A stretch of 64,000 nucleotides of DNA from Aquamicrobium lusatiense. GTDB lineage: Bacteria > Pseudomonadota > Alphaproteobacteria > Rhizobiales > Rhizobiaceae. Shown one piece after another: positions 17,303-25,578 of this stretch. The notes under the pieces are model-generated. The model worked only from the letters and a program-made list of their open reading frames with translations. It made no database searches and was not told where the DNA came from. Every line of letters starts with the position of its first letter. Position 1 is the first letter of the stretch. The position numbers and the translations under genes were made by a program. The stretch is taken from the NCBI RefSeq assembly GCF_014201615.1, contig NZ_JACHEU010000004.1, positions 1-64,000 of the forward strand, in the 5' to 3' direction.

Positions 17303-18502
17303 GTGACGTTTCTTGTCAGGATGACCAGGACCAGGAGCTTGATCAGCCTCATGCTGATAGCACCGCTGTTTGCGTTCCTGATTGCCTTCTACTTCTACCC
17401 CATTGCCTCGTTTCTTCTGCGCAGTGCCAGTACTTCGGAAGTGACCGACACCATTCCCGATACCACGGCGGCCCTCGCCGGCTGGGACGGCGAAGGCCTT
17501 CCGGGTGACGAAATATACGCGGCGCTCGTCGCTGATCTTAGCGCATCGGATCAGAAGGCCGCTATTCTGGGCCGCCGGCTCAACGCTCTGGAGCCCGGCA
17601 TGCGGACTGTCGTGCGCAAGGCGACGCTCGCGGCTCGGGAACTTGAAAAATCGTCACCTGCCGAAATCAGGGCAGGCCTGATCGAGGCAGACCCCAAATG
17701 GGGCGACATGGCCACATGGAGCCTGCTGCGGCGGGAAACCGGCATCGGTACAGCGACTTTCCTGCTTTCGGCCATCGACGTTCAGCGGGCGGCCGGGAGA
17801 CTGGAACTGAAGACGGGAGGCGAGGCTCTGTTCCTGCCGATTTTCATGCGCACGCTTGCGATCTCGCTCGCGGTTACACTGATCTGCATTGTCATAGGCT
17901 ATCCCGTCGCGTGGGTCATCGCCATGGCCCAGCCGCGAACCTCAGCCTGGCTGATGCTGCTGGTGCTCGTGCCTTTCTGGCTTTCAATTCTGGCGCGCAC
18001 GGCGGCGTGGATTATCGTGTTGCAGGGAAGCGGTCCGGTGAACAGCGTGTTGATATGGGCTGGTCTCACCGACACCCCGCTTCAGCTCGTTTTCAACCGC
18101 TTCGGTGTGGTTCTGGTCATGGTCCATGTCATGCTGCCCTTCCTTGTGCTTCCGCTCACCAATTCGATCCGTGCCATTCCAAAATCCTATTTTCAGGCGG
18201 CGGCTAACCTCGGGGCTCCGCCATTGCGCGCCTTCGTGCATGTGATTTTTCCGCTTACACTGCCGGGCATGTGGGCGGGAGGTTTCATCGTCTTCATTCT
18301 GTCTGTTGGATATTACATCACGCCCGCGCTCGTCGGCGGCCCGAACGATCAGATGATAAGCTCATTCATCGCCTTCTACACCAACCAGTCGATCAACTGG
18401 TCGCTTGCGTCAGCCCTCAGTGCATGGTTGCTCGGCGGCATGCTGGTGCTGGTGATGATGAGCCAGCGCTTCGTTGGCCCGATGATCCGGAGGGTGACAT
18501 GA
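17303..18502 (+). CDS. ABC transporter permease (PotB-like)
   Basis: The 399-residue membrane protein has one N-terminal transmembrane segment (LISLMLIAPLFAFLIAF), then a hydrophilic loop of about 130 residues, then five or more membrane helices with the permease EAA-type loop near AAANLGAPPLRAFVHVIFPL. The long periplasmic loop is seen in some PotB-type permeases. The GTG at 17303 is chosen because GGAG lies six bases upstream. Its stop overlaps the next permease start as ATGA. Confidence 0.88.
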   Translation: MTFLVRMTRTRSLISLMLIAPLFAFLIAFYFYPIASFLLRSASTSEVTDTIPDTTAALAGWDGEGLPGDEIYAALVADLSASDQKAAILGRRLNALEPGMRTVVRKATLAARELEKSSPAEIRAGLIEADPKWGDMATWSLLRRETGIGTATFLLSAIDVQRAAGRLELKTGGEALFLPIFMRTLAISLAVTLICIVIGYPVAWVIAMAQPRTSAWLMLLVLVPFWLSILARTAAWIIVLQGSGPVNSVLIWAGLTDTPLQLVFNRFGVVLVMVHVMLPFLVLPLTNSIRAIPKSYFQAAANLGAPPLRAFVHVIFPLTLPGMWAGGFIVFILSVGYYITPALVGGPNDQMISSFIAFYTNQSINWSLASALSAWLLGGMLVLVMMSQRFVGPMIRRVT

Positions 18503-19311
18503 AAGGCAGAGCTTCAGGGTACGGATGGACCATCCTGATACGCATCGCCGCCTTCCTGGTCTTTGCATTCCTGTTGCTTCCGCTGCTTGTGCTGATCCCG
18601 GTATCGCTCACTTCCGGCACGATGCTGGTGCTGCCGACGCCGGGATATTCGATGCGGTGGTACGAAGATGTCTTCTACAATCCGATCTGGCTGAATGCGT
18701 TGCGCAACAGCTTGATAATTGCTGCCGTAACCATGAGTGTTTCCCTGGTTCTGGGCACCATGGCTGCTATCGGCATCTGGCGCCTTGCGCCCCGCATGCG
18801 GGGTGTCGCGCTCGCCTTGATCAGCGTACCGATCGTCACGCCTGCAGTCATCGCGGCGGTCGCCATGTTCATCTTTCACGCCGGCATCGGCATCGGCGGT
18901 ACGATGACCAGCATCGTTCTCGGCCATATCGCGATCTCGGCACCTTTTGTGGTGATCACGGTGCTATCGAGCCTCGACGTCTTCGATAACCGTCTCATGA
19001 TGGCTGCCGCCAGTCTTGGGGCTCCGCCAGGAAAGGCGTTCTGGAATGTCATGCTGCCGATCATCACGCCCGGCATTGTGTCCGGCGCGATCTTCGCGTT
19101 TCTCACTTCGTTCGATGAAATCGTACTCGTTCTCTTCCTTGGCAGTCCGGGCATGCGTACGCTACCGCAGGAATTGTTCAGCGGTATTCGCGAGCAGATG
19201 ACCCCTTCGATCGCCGTGATTGCCAATATGCTGATCGTGGTTGCAACTGCCGCCATAATCGCGGTCGAGATGCTGCGCCGCCGCATCGTGTCTGTCGTGG
19301 ACAGGAAGTAG
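18499..19311 (+). CDS. ABC transporter permease (PotC-like)
   Basis: The 270-residue protein has six predicted membrane helices starting with LIRIAAFLVFAFLLLPLLVL and the EAA loop MAAASLGAPPGKAFWNVMLP. It forms a heterodimer with the PotB-like permease and couples to the ATPase encoded at 14948-16087. The gene ends the transporter operon. No terminator hairpin with a T-run is visible after it. Confidence 0.9.
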   Translation: MKGRASGYGWTILIRIAAFLVFAFLLLPLLVLIPVSLTSGTMLVLPTPGYSMRWYEDVFYNPIWLNALRNSLIIAAVTMSVSLVLGTMAAIGIWRLAPRMRGVALALISVPIVTPAVIAAVAMFIFHAGIGIGGTMTSIVLGHIAISAPFVVITVLSSLDVFDNRLMMAAASLGAPPGKAFWNVMLPIITPGIVSGAIFAFLTSFDEIVLVLFLGSPGMRTLPQELFSGIREQMTPSIAVIANMLIVVATAAIIAVEMLRRRIVSVVDRK

Positions 19312-19425
19312 CGTCCGGATTGCGGGCCCGGTTGCCTGCTGACTCCATCGGCCGTCCCACGTCCGCTTGTTGCGGGTGGCTTGTTTGACTGAACTCGGCA
19401 GGCATCAGCTGGCAGCAGCCAGAGT

Positions 19426-20255
19426 CTAGGTGTTCAGTCCCGATATTCGATGGATTGGATTGATGAAGAATCGATCTGGCTGTGAAGTCCATCGTTTGCA
19501 GATGAACTCGCAGGGTGTGAGGCCCTTTAACATCTTGAGCCCTGTGCCGAAGTTGCAGGCGGCGATGAAGTCCTGGAGATGCCGTCGCAACTGGTCGTGG
19601 TTACCGTAGTGGAGGCGCTTGACAGTGGGGTCTCTGAAGGTGCGGTTCATGCGCCCGCCCTGATCGTTGATCCAGGGATGATTGATCTGGGGGGAATCTG
19701 TGCTTGATGTCTTTGTCAGTGGATCTTCTAACGCACCGCTTCGATCATAGAACGAGGAACGTCGGGGCAGACACATGATTGGCCTTTCCGGCTAGCTGCG
19801 CGCAGGCGAACTTTGAAGGCCGGTCGATGGCGACGAACATGTACAGCTGGGCTTCGGCTGTCTGCAGCTCGGCGACATCGATGCGGAAGTAGCCTGTCGG
19901 GCGGGCTTTGAACTTTTTCCTGGCCGGCTTGTCGCCGACAACTTAGGGCGCAGACAGCGATGGGGGGGCGTGTCACGCAAGGGATTACGGCCTCGGGTGC
20001 TTAGAGACAATCGCCGAACGGCAGCAGCGTATAGCGTCGGAAGGCGGCAATGACCGCGTCATCTTTCCGCGATAGCATCGTTGAATGCGGCTTCTTCGGT
20101 CCCGTCGGCAGGTCGGCTGTCGAGGTCCGCTTCGCTACTGTCTTCTGGTTGATCCCGTAGCGCCTGGCCAGTCCCCTCAGGCTTTCTTGACCATGGTGTA
20201 TCGATCGACGCACCACCTGTGTTGCCGTGGCGCTCCCATGCGGCACCGGGCCCAT
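19426..20255 (-). pseudogene. Degenerate IS481-family transposase
   Basis: The minus strand encodes, in several broken frames, pieces of one transposase. The N-terminal part (SIHHGQESLRGLARRYGINQ, then TADLPTGPKKPHSTMLS) ends at a stop just after DCL near 20001. The C-terminal part contains INHPWINDQGGRMNRTFRDP, TVKRLHYGNHDQLRRHL and GLTPCEFICKRWT, ending at 19426. A middle section near 19728-19976 is out of frame and shortened. Stops, frameshifts and missing residues mean it is not functional. Intact terminal repeats were not identified. It marks past insertion next to the DhaKLM-PTS operon. Confidence 0.85.
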
Positions 20256-20454
20256 AGCGCATCCTTCCATTGCTGGGAAAGATTGCAACATAAAAATCCG
20301 GAATCAAACACCGGGGATGCAGGCGGTGGGGTCGAGAGGGATTTGCTTCCTGCGGTCCGAGTCTGGTCGTCAGAATTCACATCAACGAAGGTACACACCG
20401 CATATTTCTACTTAACAACTCATACAGAGCATGGCTTGTTATCATGTGATTTAA

Positions 20455-20475
20455 TATTAGAATTTTTTTCTAATA
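20455..20475. promoter_or_regulatory. Perfect AT-rich inverted repeat
   Basis: TATTAGAA and TTCTAATA form perfect 8-bp arms around five T bases. The hairpin is too AT-rich to be a strong terminator; a protein-binding site or a bent promoter-upstream element is more likely. Confidence 0.45.
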
Positions 20476-20556
20476 AATCGATACGAAGAAGTTCGATATT
20501 CCCCACAGGGCGCTTTGAAGCCTCTTGCATTAGCCCGTTTGCGGCGCTACGAATTT

Positions 20557-20583
20557 GTTGAGTTACTAAATATGTGACTTAAC
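20557..20583. promoter_or_regulatory. Operator-like inverted repeat 26 bases before the operon start
   Basis: GTTGAGTTAC and GTGACTTAAC pair at eight of ten positions around a seven-base AT spacer. The position just upstream of the ribosome site of the first gene (ATG at 20609) suits a repressor site. The DNA-binding-like protein at 29231-29638 is one candidate to bind it. Confidence 0.45.
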
Positions 20584-20608
20584 ATGGCACATCGTGATCG
20601 GAGGATGC

Positions 20609-21124
20609 ATGACCATAGACGAGGCCATTACGCTATTCGGACGGGAATGCGAGGCTATCTGGCTGACCCAGCCTGAGGAAATTCGCGTCCTCTCACGCGG
20701 GGAAAGCGTGCAGGGCGTCGGATCCAGAGGGCAATATCTGACCCCCCTGATCTTCGCGGAAGGCACAGCCCGCTCGCTGGCCGACGAAACGCTCTGGGTC
20801 ATTCACCTGATGTGCGACCGCCCGGACACCGATCTGGCGACGCTCAAGGTGATGATCTCGGAACTGGTGGGCCGCAAGGCGGGCTTCTTCGAGCTGTTCG
20901 GGCTCGAGCACGCCGCCGGCCTCGTCCGCACTTATATCGGGCTTGCCCAGACCGCGCAGGATCTGGCCGAACTTCAGCGTCTGACCGACGCTGCCCTGGC
21001 CTATGCCAACCGCGTCCATGTCTGGCTCGACGCTGCCTTTCCCTGGGGCGTCTGCACCGGCTTCATGCGCGCCGGCTATGGTACGCGCAACGCCGATGGT
21101 CTGGAAATGGGAGCAAAGTCATGA
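20609..21124 (+). CDS. Cucumopine-synthase C-terminal-like helical protein
   Basis: This 171-residue, mostly helical protein starts MTIDEAITLFGRECEAIWL and ends with YANRVHVWLDAAFPWGVCTG. I recognise it as resembling the helical-bundle half of cucumopine synthase, the opine-forming enzyme of Agrobacterium that condenses histidine with 2-oxoglutarate. This is from memory of the family and needs a profile search. The ATG at 20609 follows GGAGGA. The stop overlaps the DUF3830 start as ATGA, so the two may form one split enzyme. It heads a 12-gene block. Confidence 0.55.
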   Translation: MTIDEAITLFGRECEAIWLTQPEEIRVLSRGESVQGVGSRGQYLTPLIFAEGTARSLADETLWVIHLMCDRPDTDLATLKVMISELVGRKAGFFELFGLEHAAGLVRTYIGLAQTAQDLAELQRLTDAALAYANRVHVWLDAAFPWGVCTGFMRAGYGTRNADGLEMGAKS

Positions 21125-21543
21125 AGCTGATCCTCAACATGGCCGGGCGCGACACCTGCGCCATCGAAATCTGGGAAGACCGCTATCCGGCCGTGGCCGA
21201 AGCGCTGCGCAAGATATTGCCGGTCACCAGCATTGCCCAGCACGGCAAGATCGTGGGCGACCTGCTCTATTTCTGCCTGCCGGTGGTGATGCCCAACGAA
21301 AAGCCGCAGACGCTGACGGAAATCTGCAAGGAGCGTCGCGCCGCCAAGGGCACGGCCGGCGGTTCGGTCTGCTTCTACGGCCCGCGCCAGCAGATCTGCA
21401 TCTATTACGGCGATGACGTGTCGCCGGAGCCCTTCGAGCTTTCCTATTGCGGAGAGATCATCGAAGGGGCGACCGAAATGGAGCTGGCCGCCGTCAAGAC
21501 CTGGACCAGCCCGGGCGTGCCGCTGACCTTGCGGCTCGCCTAG
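21121..21543 (+). CDS. DUF3830 family (cyclophilin-like fold) protein
   Basis: The 140-residue protein has the DUF3830 hallmarks LLYFCLPVVMPNEK, GGSVCFYGPRQQICIYYGDD and EPFELSYCGEI. Known members adopt a cyclophilin-like barrel without a proven general function. In cucumopine synthase a barrel of this kind is, as I recall it, fused to the helical bundle; here the two parts are separate overlapping genes. It may form a two-subunit enzyme acting on the substrate carried by the downstream ABC importer. Confidence 0.75.
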   Translation: MKLILNMAGRDTCAIEIWEDRYPAVAEALRKILPVTSIAQHGKIVGDLLYFCLPVVMPNEKPQTLTEICKERRAAKGTAGGSVCFYGPRQQICIYYGDDVSPEPFELSYCGEIIEGATEMELAAVKTWTSPGVPLTLRLA

Positions 21544-21601
21544 AAATAACCGTGTTCCCGGTGGGAGGCGGCTTGTGAACATGAACAAAAAAGGGGAAGT
21601 C

Positions 21602-22747
21602 ATGACGCATCGTATGAACTGGCTGGCAAGGACCGGCCTGGCAATGGCAGTAGCGGCGACGCTGATGCAGGGGGCAAGCACCCCTGCATTGGCGCAGTCG
21701 CAGGAGAACGTGACTTTCGGCTTCTTCGCACCGTTGACCGGTCGCTTCGGTGCCAATGGCGAGCGCTTCAAGGAAGCGGTCGAGCTGTTTGTCGAGCAGA
21801 CGAACGAAAGCGGCGGCATTGGTGGCAAGCCGCTGGTCGTCCTGACCGAAGACGATCGTGGCGAGCCGATGCAGGCGACCGCGATCGCGCAGAAGTTCTC
21901 CGAGAACAAGGATGTTGTGGCGGCCATCGGCTCGTTCACCAGCGGCAACTCCATCGCGGCCGGCGAAATCTTTGCCGCGGCCGGCGTACCGCAGGTCAGC
22001 CCGTCATCCTCGCATCCGGACTATACTAAGATCTCCAAATACCAGTTCCGTATTCCCAACACTCAGGACACCATGTCCCTGATCTATGTGAAGACGCTGG
22101 AAGAGAACGCGCCGCATGAGCGCGTGGCCATCATCTACTTCCAGGACGACTGGGGCATCTTTGTTGGCAACGCGACCAAGAAGGCGCTCGAAGCCGACGG
22201 TTCGGAAGTTCCGGTGTTCGAAGCCATGCTTCCCGACGCCCGCGACTTCCGTCCGCTGGTGACCAAGCTGCGTCAGGCCAATGTGGACGCCATCCTTCTG
22301 GCCAGCCATTACGGCCCGTCGGCCACCTTCCTACAGCAGCTGCGCCAGGCGGGCCTCGAAACGCCGGTCATCGGCCCGGAAACCCTCTACAATCCGGAGC
22401 TGATCACGCTGGCCGGCGATGCAGCCAACGGTGTCATCACCACCACCTACTTCTTCCCGGGCGATCCGTCGAAGGCCAAGTTCGTGGAAGAGTACAGCGC
22501 CAAGTTCGGCCGCGAACCGGATCTCTGGGCTGCCTATGCCTACGACGCCATCTCCATCGCTGCGGCCGGCGCCAAGGCCCTTGCCGATGCAGGTCAGCCG
22601 ATCACCCGCGAAGCCCTGCGTGACGCCATCGACAACCTGCCGCCGTTTGACGGCGTTACCGGCGTTACCGAATTCGTTGATGGAACACCTGCCAAGGACC
22701 TGACGATTCTCAAGATCCAGAATGGCGCTTACACGCTGCTTAAGTGA
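21602..22747 (+). CDS. ABC transporter substrate-binding protein (LivK-type)
   Basis: The protein (381 residues from this start) has a signal peptide (LARTGLAMAVAATLMQG, cleavage probably after ALA) and a mature domain beginning VTFGFFAPLTGRFGANGERF. It contains SSSHPDYTKISKYQFRIPNT, typical of branched-chain amino acid or amide receptors. The ATG at 21602 has AGGGGAAG just upstream; a GTG at 21575 with GGGAGG is an alternative. It is followed by a strong hairpin and the fused permease gene. The ligand may be an amino acid, amide or opine-like compound. Confidence 0.9.
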   Translation: MTHRMNWLARTGLAMAVAATLMQGASTPALAQSQENVTFGFFAPLTGRFGANGERFKEAVELFVEQTNESGGIGGKPLVVLTEDDRGEPMQATAIAQKFSENKDVVAAIGSFTSGNSIAAGEIFAAAGVPQVSPSSSHPDYTKISKYQFRIPNTQDTMSLIYVKTLEENAPHERVAIIYFQDDWGIFVGNATKKALEADGSEVPVFEAMLPDARDFRPLVTKLRQANVDAILLASHYGPSATFLQQLRQAGLETPVIGPETLYNPELITLAGDAANGVITTTYFFPGDPSKAKFVEEYSAKFGREPDLWAAYAYDAISIAAAGAKALADAGQPITREALRDAIDNLPPFDGVTGVTEFVDGTPAKDLTILKIQNGAYTLLK

Positions 22748-22768
22748 TCTCCCCCGGCGCCTGATATT

Positions 22769-22794
22769 CCGGAGGGCCTTCAAAGGCCCTCCGG
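22769..22794 (+). other. Strong stem-loop after the LivK-type gene
   Basis: CCGGAGGGCCTT pairs with AAGGCCCTCCGG around two central bases, giving a long GC-rich hairpin without a T-run. It lies between the binding-protein and permease genes and probably stabilises the upstream transcript or attenuates read-through. Confidence 0.7.
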
Positions 22795-22828
22795 AGATCG
22801 GTCCGTGACCCCCTGAGGTTTCCCTCCC

Positions 22829-24709
22829 ATGTTGGAACTCTTTTTCAGTCAGGTCCTTAACGGGATCGTGATCGGCTTCGTGTACGCCATGATTGCACTC
22901 GGCTTCAGCCTTGTGTTCGGCGTCGCCAATATCATCAATTTCGCTCAGGGCGCCCTTTTGATGCTGGGTGCGTTTCTGACCTTTACCATGGTGCGGCTTC
23001 ATGTGCCGCTGGCGTTAGCCATACCGTTGGCGATTGCCATCACCACGGTGACGGGCATGCTCATCGAGAAACTGGCTCTGCGCCCGCTCCAGAATGCGCC
23101 CTATATCGCTCCGCTTCTGTCGACCCTGGCGATCGCCATCATCTTTGATGCAGGCGCAGAAATGATCTGGTCTGCGGAAATCCAGTCTTTTCCTTCCCCT
23201 CTTTCAAGCTTCGTGATCCTGATCGGCTCAGCATATATTACCGGCGTCGATATACTGATCGTCGTCTTGTCGCTGGTCGTCATGGCGGCGCTGATGCTGT
23301 TCCTCTCACGAACCTGGACAGGCAAGGCGCTGCGCGCCACCGCCCAGGACCCGGAAGCCGCGCAACAGATGGGCATCAACGTTCCGCTGATGCGCCAGTT
23401 CTCCTTCGGCCTTGCCGGTGCCCTTGGCGCGCTGGCCGGCGTGCTGATCGGCATGTACTACCTGTCGGTCTTCCCGCAGATGGGCATTCCCTTCGGCCTC
23501 AAAGGCTTCGCGGCGGCGCTGCTCGGTGGCCTCTCCTCGGTTCCCGGCGCTATTGTCGGCGGCATGCTGCTCGGCATTTTTGAAAGCCTGGCTTCGGGCT
23601 ATGTCGGCGAAGGCTGGCGCGATGTCACCGCCTTCAGCGTGTTGCTGCTTGTTCTCATAGTGCGCCCGCATGGTCTGTTCGGCAACAAGTCGCTCGACGC
23701 CCTCGGCGGCGCATCTGGCGCATCGGGCGGCATTCCCACAACCTCCGTCGTTGCATCCATGGCCGGCTCGACCGGCAGGACCAAACAGCGTGTCATCGAT
23801 GCGCCCCTGCCCGTTCTGCTTGGCGTCATCGCACTCTTTGCGCTGCTGCCGGTGCTGAGCGGTTCCAACTACCTGATGCAGATCGGCGTGCAGGCCGCGA
23901 TCTACGCAATGCTGGCCGTCTCGCTCACGCTGCTGACGGGTTCGGCCGGCGTCATCTCCATCGGCCATGCCGCGTTCTTCGGCGTGGGCGCCTATGCCGC
24001 AGCGCTGGCGAGCGTAGCCTGGAGCATTCCGGCAGAAGCCGCGTTCCTGTTCGCCGGCGTGGCGGGTGCTGTGTTCGCGGCAGTGCTCTACGCGCCGACG
24101 CTGCGCCTCTCGGGTCATACCGTCGGCCTTGCGACGCTCGCCATCGGGCAGATCGTCTATCTCGTGTGCCTCAACTGGGTCGACCTGACCCGCGGGCCCA
24201 TGGGCATACCCGGCGTACAGCGGCCATCGCTGTTCATCGGCGGGCTCGACATGCGTTCACTGTCGGCCCAGTACTGGCAGGCGCTTGTGGTGCTCGGCAT
24301 CGTCGTGGCCGTCGCCTTTGCGGTGCTGAACTCGCCGATCGGCAGGACGTGGCGCGCTATTCGCGAAGACAGGCTGGCGGCTCATGCCTCCGGAGTCCCC
24401 GTGGCACGCTACCTGACGCTGGCATTTCTCGTCTCCGGCTTCCTTGCCGGTCTGGCTGGCGCACAGTTCGCGTTCCTCCAGAACTTCGTCAGCCCCGACA
24501 GCTTCATCATCGACACGTCCATCGTGCTGATCTCCATGATCGTGCTGGGTGGGCTCGGAAACATTACCGGGGCGCTGATCGGAGGCGTGGTGCTTGCATT
24601 GCTGCCTGAAGTTCTGCGCGAATTCGCCGAATACCGCATGGTCGCCTATGGCCTCATCCTTCTCCTTCTTCTGCGCTTCCGTCCGCAGGGACTGGCAGGA
24701 ACCCGATGA
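22829..24709 (+). CDS. Fused LivH-LivM ABC transporter permease
   Basis: The 626-residue protein joins two permeases normally made as separate chains. Residues 1 to about 290 resemble LivH (IGFVYAMIALGFSLVFGVAN and GLKGFAAALLGGLSSVPGAI). A Gly/Ser/Thr-rich linker follows, and residues from about 330 resemble LivM (SLTLLTGSAGVISIGHAAFF and VSPDSFIIDTSIVLISMIVL). It provides both halves of the membrane channel for the branched-chain-amino-acid-type importer. The stop overlaps the next ATPase start as ATGA. Confidence 0.93.
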   Translation: MLELFFSQVLNGIVIGFVYAMIALGFSLVFGVANIINFAQGALLMLGAFLTFTMVRLHVPLALAIPLAIAITTVTGMLIEKLALRPLQNAPYIAPLLSTLAIAIIFDAGAEMIWSAEIQSFPSPLSSFVILIGSAYITGVDILIVVLSLVVMAALMLFLSRTWTGKALRATAQDPEAAQQMGINVPLMRQFSFGLAGALGALAGVLIGMYYLSVFPQMGIPFGLKGFAAALLGGLSSVPGAIVGGMLLGIFESLASGYVGEGWRDVTAFSVLLLVLIVRPHGLFGNKSLDALGGASGASGGIPTTSVVASMAGSTGRTKQRVIDAPLPVLLGVIALFALLPVLSGSNYLMQIGVQAAIYAMLAVSLTLLTGSAGVISIGHAAFFGVGAYAAALASVAWSIPAEAAFLFAGVAGAVFAAVLYAPTLRLSGHTVGLATLAIGQIVYLVCLNWVDLTRGPMGIPGVQRPSLFIGGLDMRSLSAQYWQALVVLGIVVAVAFAVLNSPIGRTWRAIREDRLAAHASGVPVARYLTLAFLVSGFLAGLAGAQFAFLQNFVSPDSFIIDTSIVLISMIVLGGLGNITGALIGGVVLALLPEVLREFAEYRMVAYGLILLLLLRFRPQGLAGTR

Positions 24710-25578
24710 ACACAAACGCAAACCAGAACCAGCCAGGCACGCTGACCATCAACAAGGTCAGCCGGCGTTTTGGCGGCGTGATCGCCGCCAACGGGCTGGA
24801 CTTCACGATCCCCAAGGGCGAATTCCTCGCCGTCGTGGGGCCTAACGGGGCCGGCAAGTCGACCCTGCTCCAGATGATCAGCGGCATCATTCGGCCCAGT
24901 GAAGGCGAAATCCTGCTTGGCGACCGGCGCATCGACAGGTTGCGGCCGGAGGCGATCAACGCACTGGGCATCTCACGCACCTTCCAGACGAGCCGCGTGT
25001 TCCCGATGCTGACCATTCGCGACAGCATTATGGTCGGCACTCAGGTCGGCCTGATCGGGGGCGGCCGTGCCCCGCGCAAATATGGACCGGTGACCGAGCT
25101 GATCTCCGCGCTTCTTCGCCTCCCCGCCTATCAGGCGCGGGTCGCAGCATCCGAAAAGCGCGTGGAAGACGTGATGGCGATGTTCGGCGACCGGCTTCTG
25201 CCGCGCCGCAACGAACAGGCCTTTTCCCTGTCCTATGCCAATCGCCGGCGTCTGGAGATTGCCCGCGCGCTGGTGCAGGACCCGGACATTCTGTTGCTGG
25301 ATGAACCTGCAGCAGGCATGAACCCGACCGAGACCGACGAACTGACCGAGGTGCTGGCGGATCTGCGGCGCAGACGGCCCGACATGACCATTGTCATGGT
25401 CGAGCACAAGTTGCAGGTCGTGCGCCAGCTGGCAGAGCGCTGCATCGTCATGGCCATGGGCACGGCCATCGTAGATGCGCGCCCCGAAGCAGCGTTGGAA
25501 GATCCGCGCGTCATCGAAGCCTATCTCGGCACGCGACGCACAGCCGCCGCATTCGGAAAGGTGAATGCCGATGACTGA
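24706..25578 (+). CDS. ABC transporter ATP-binding protein (LivG-type)
   Basis: The 290-residue ATPase has Walker A GPNGAGKST, Walker B DILLLDEPAAGMNPTE, the H-loop VMVEHKLQVV and the long LivG insertion before a variant signature (FSLSYANRRRLEIARAL, in place of LSYGQQRR). The altered signature lacks the usual Gly-Gln pair, which could affect ATPase activity. It works with the LivF-type subunit encoded next. Confidence 0.9.
   Translation: MNTNANQNQPGTLTINKVSRRFGGVIAANGLDFTIPKGEFLAVVGPNGAGKSTLLQMISGIIRPSEGEILLGDRRIDRLRPEAINALGISRTFQTSRVFPMLTIRDSIMVGTQVGLIGGGRAPRKYGPVTELISALLRLPAYQARVAASEKRVEDVMAMFGDRLLPRRNEQAFSLSYANRRRLEIARALVQDPDILLLDEPAAGMNPTETDELTEVLADLRRRRPDMTIVMVEHKLQVVRQLAERCIVMAMGTAIVDARPEAALEDPRVIEAYLGTRRTAAAFGKVNADD

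Larger units (their letters stand above)
20256..20608. other. AT-rich intergenic region before the CuSyn/DUF3830-ABC-DhaKLM operon
   Basis: About 350 bases hold no gene. The part from roughly 20380 to 20590 is much richer in A and T than the rest of the window. It contains a perfect inverted repeat at 20455-20475 and an operator-like inverted repeat at 20557-20583. It must hold the promoter for the downstream operon, but no confident -35/-10 pair was assigned. Confidence 0.6.
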
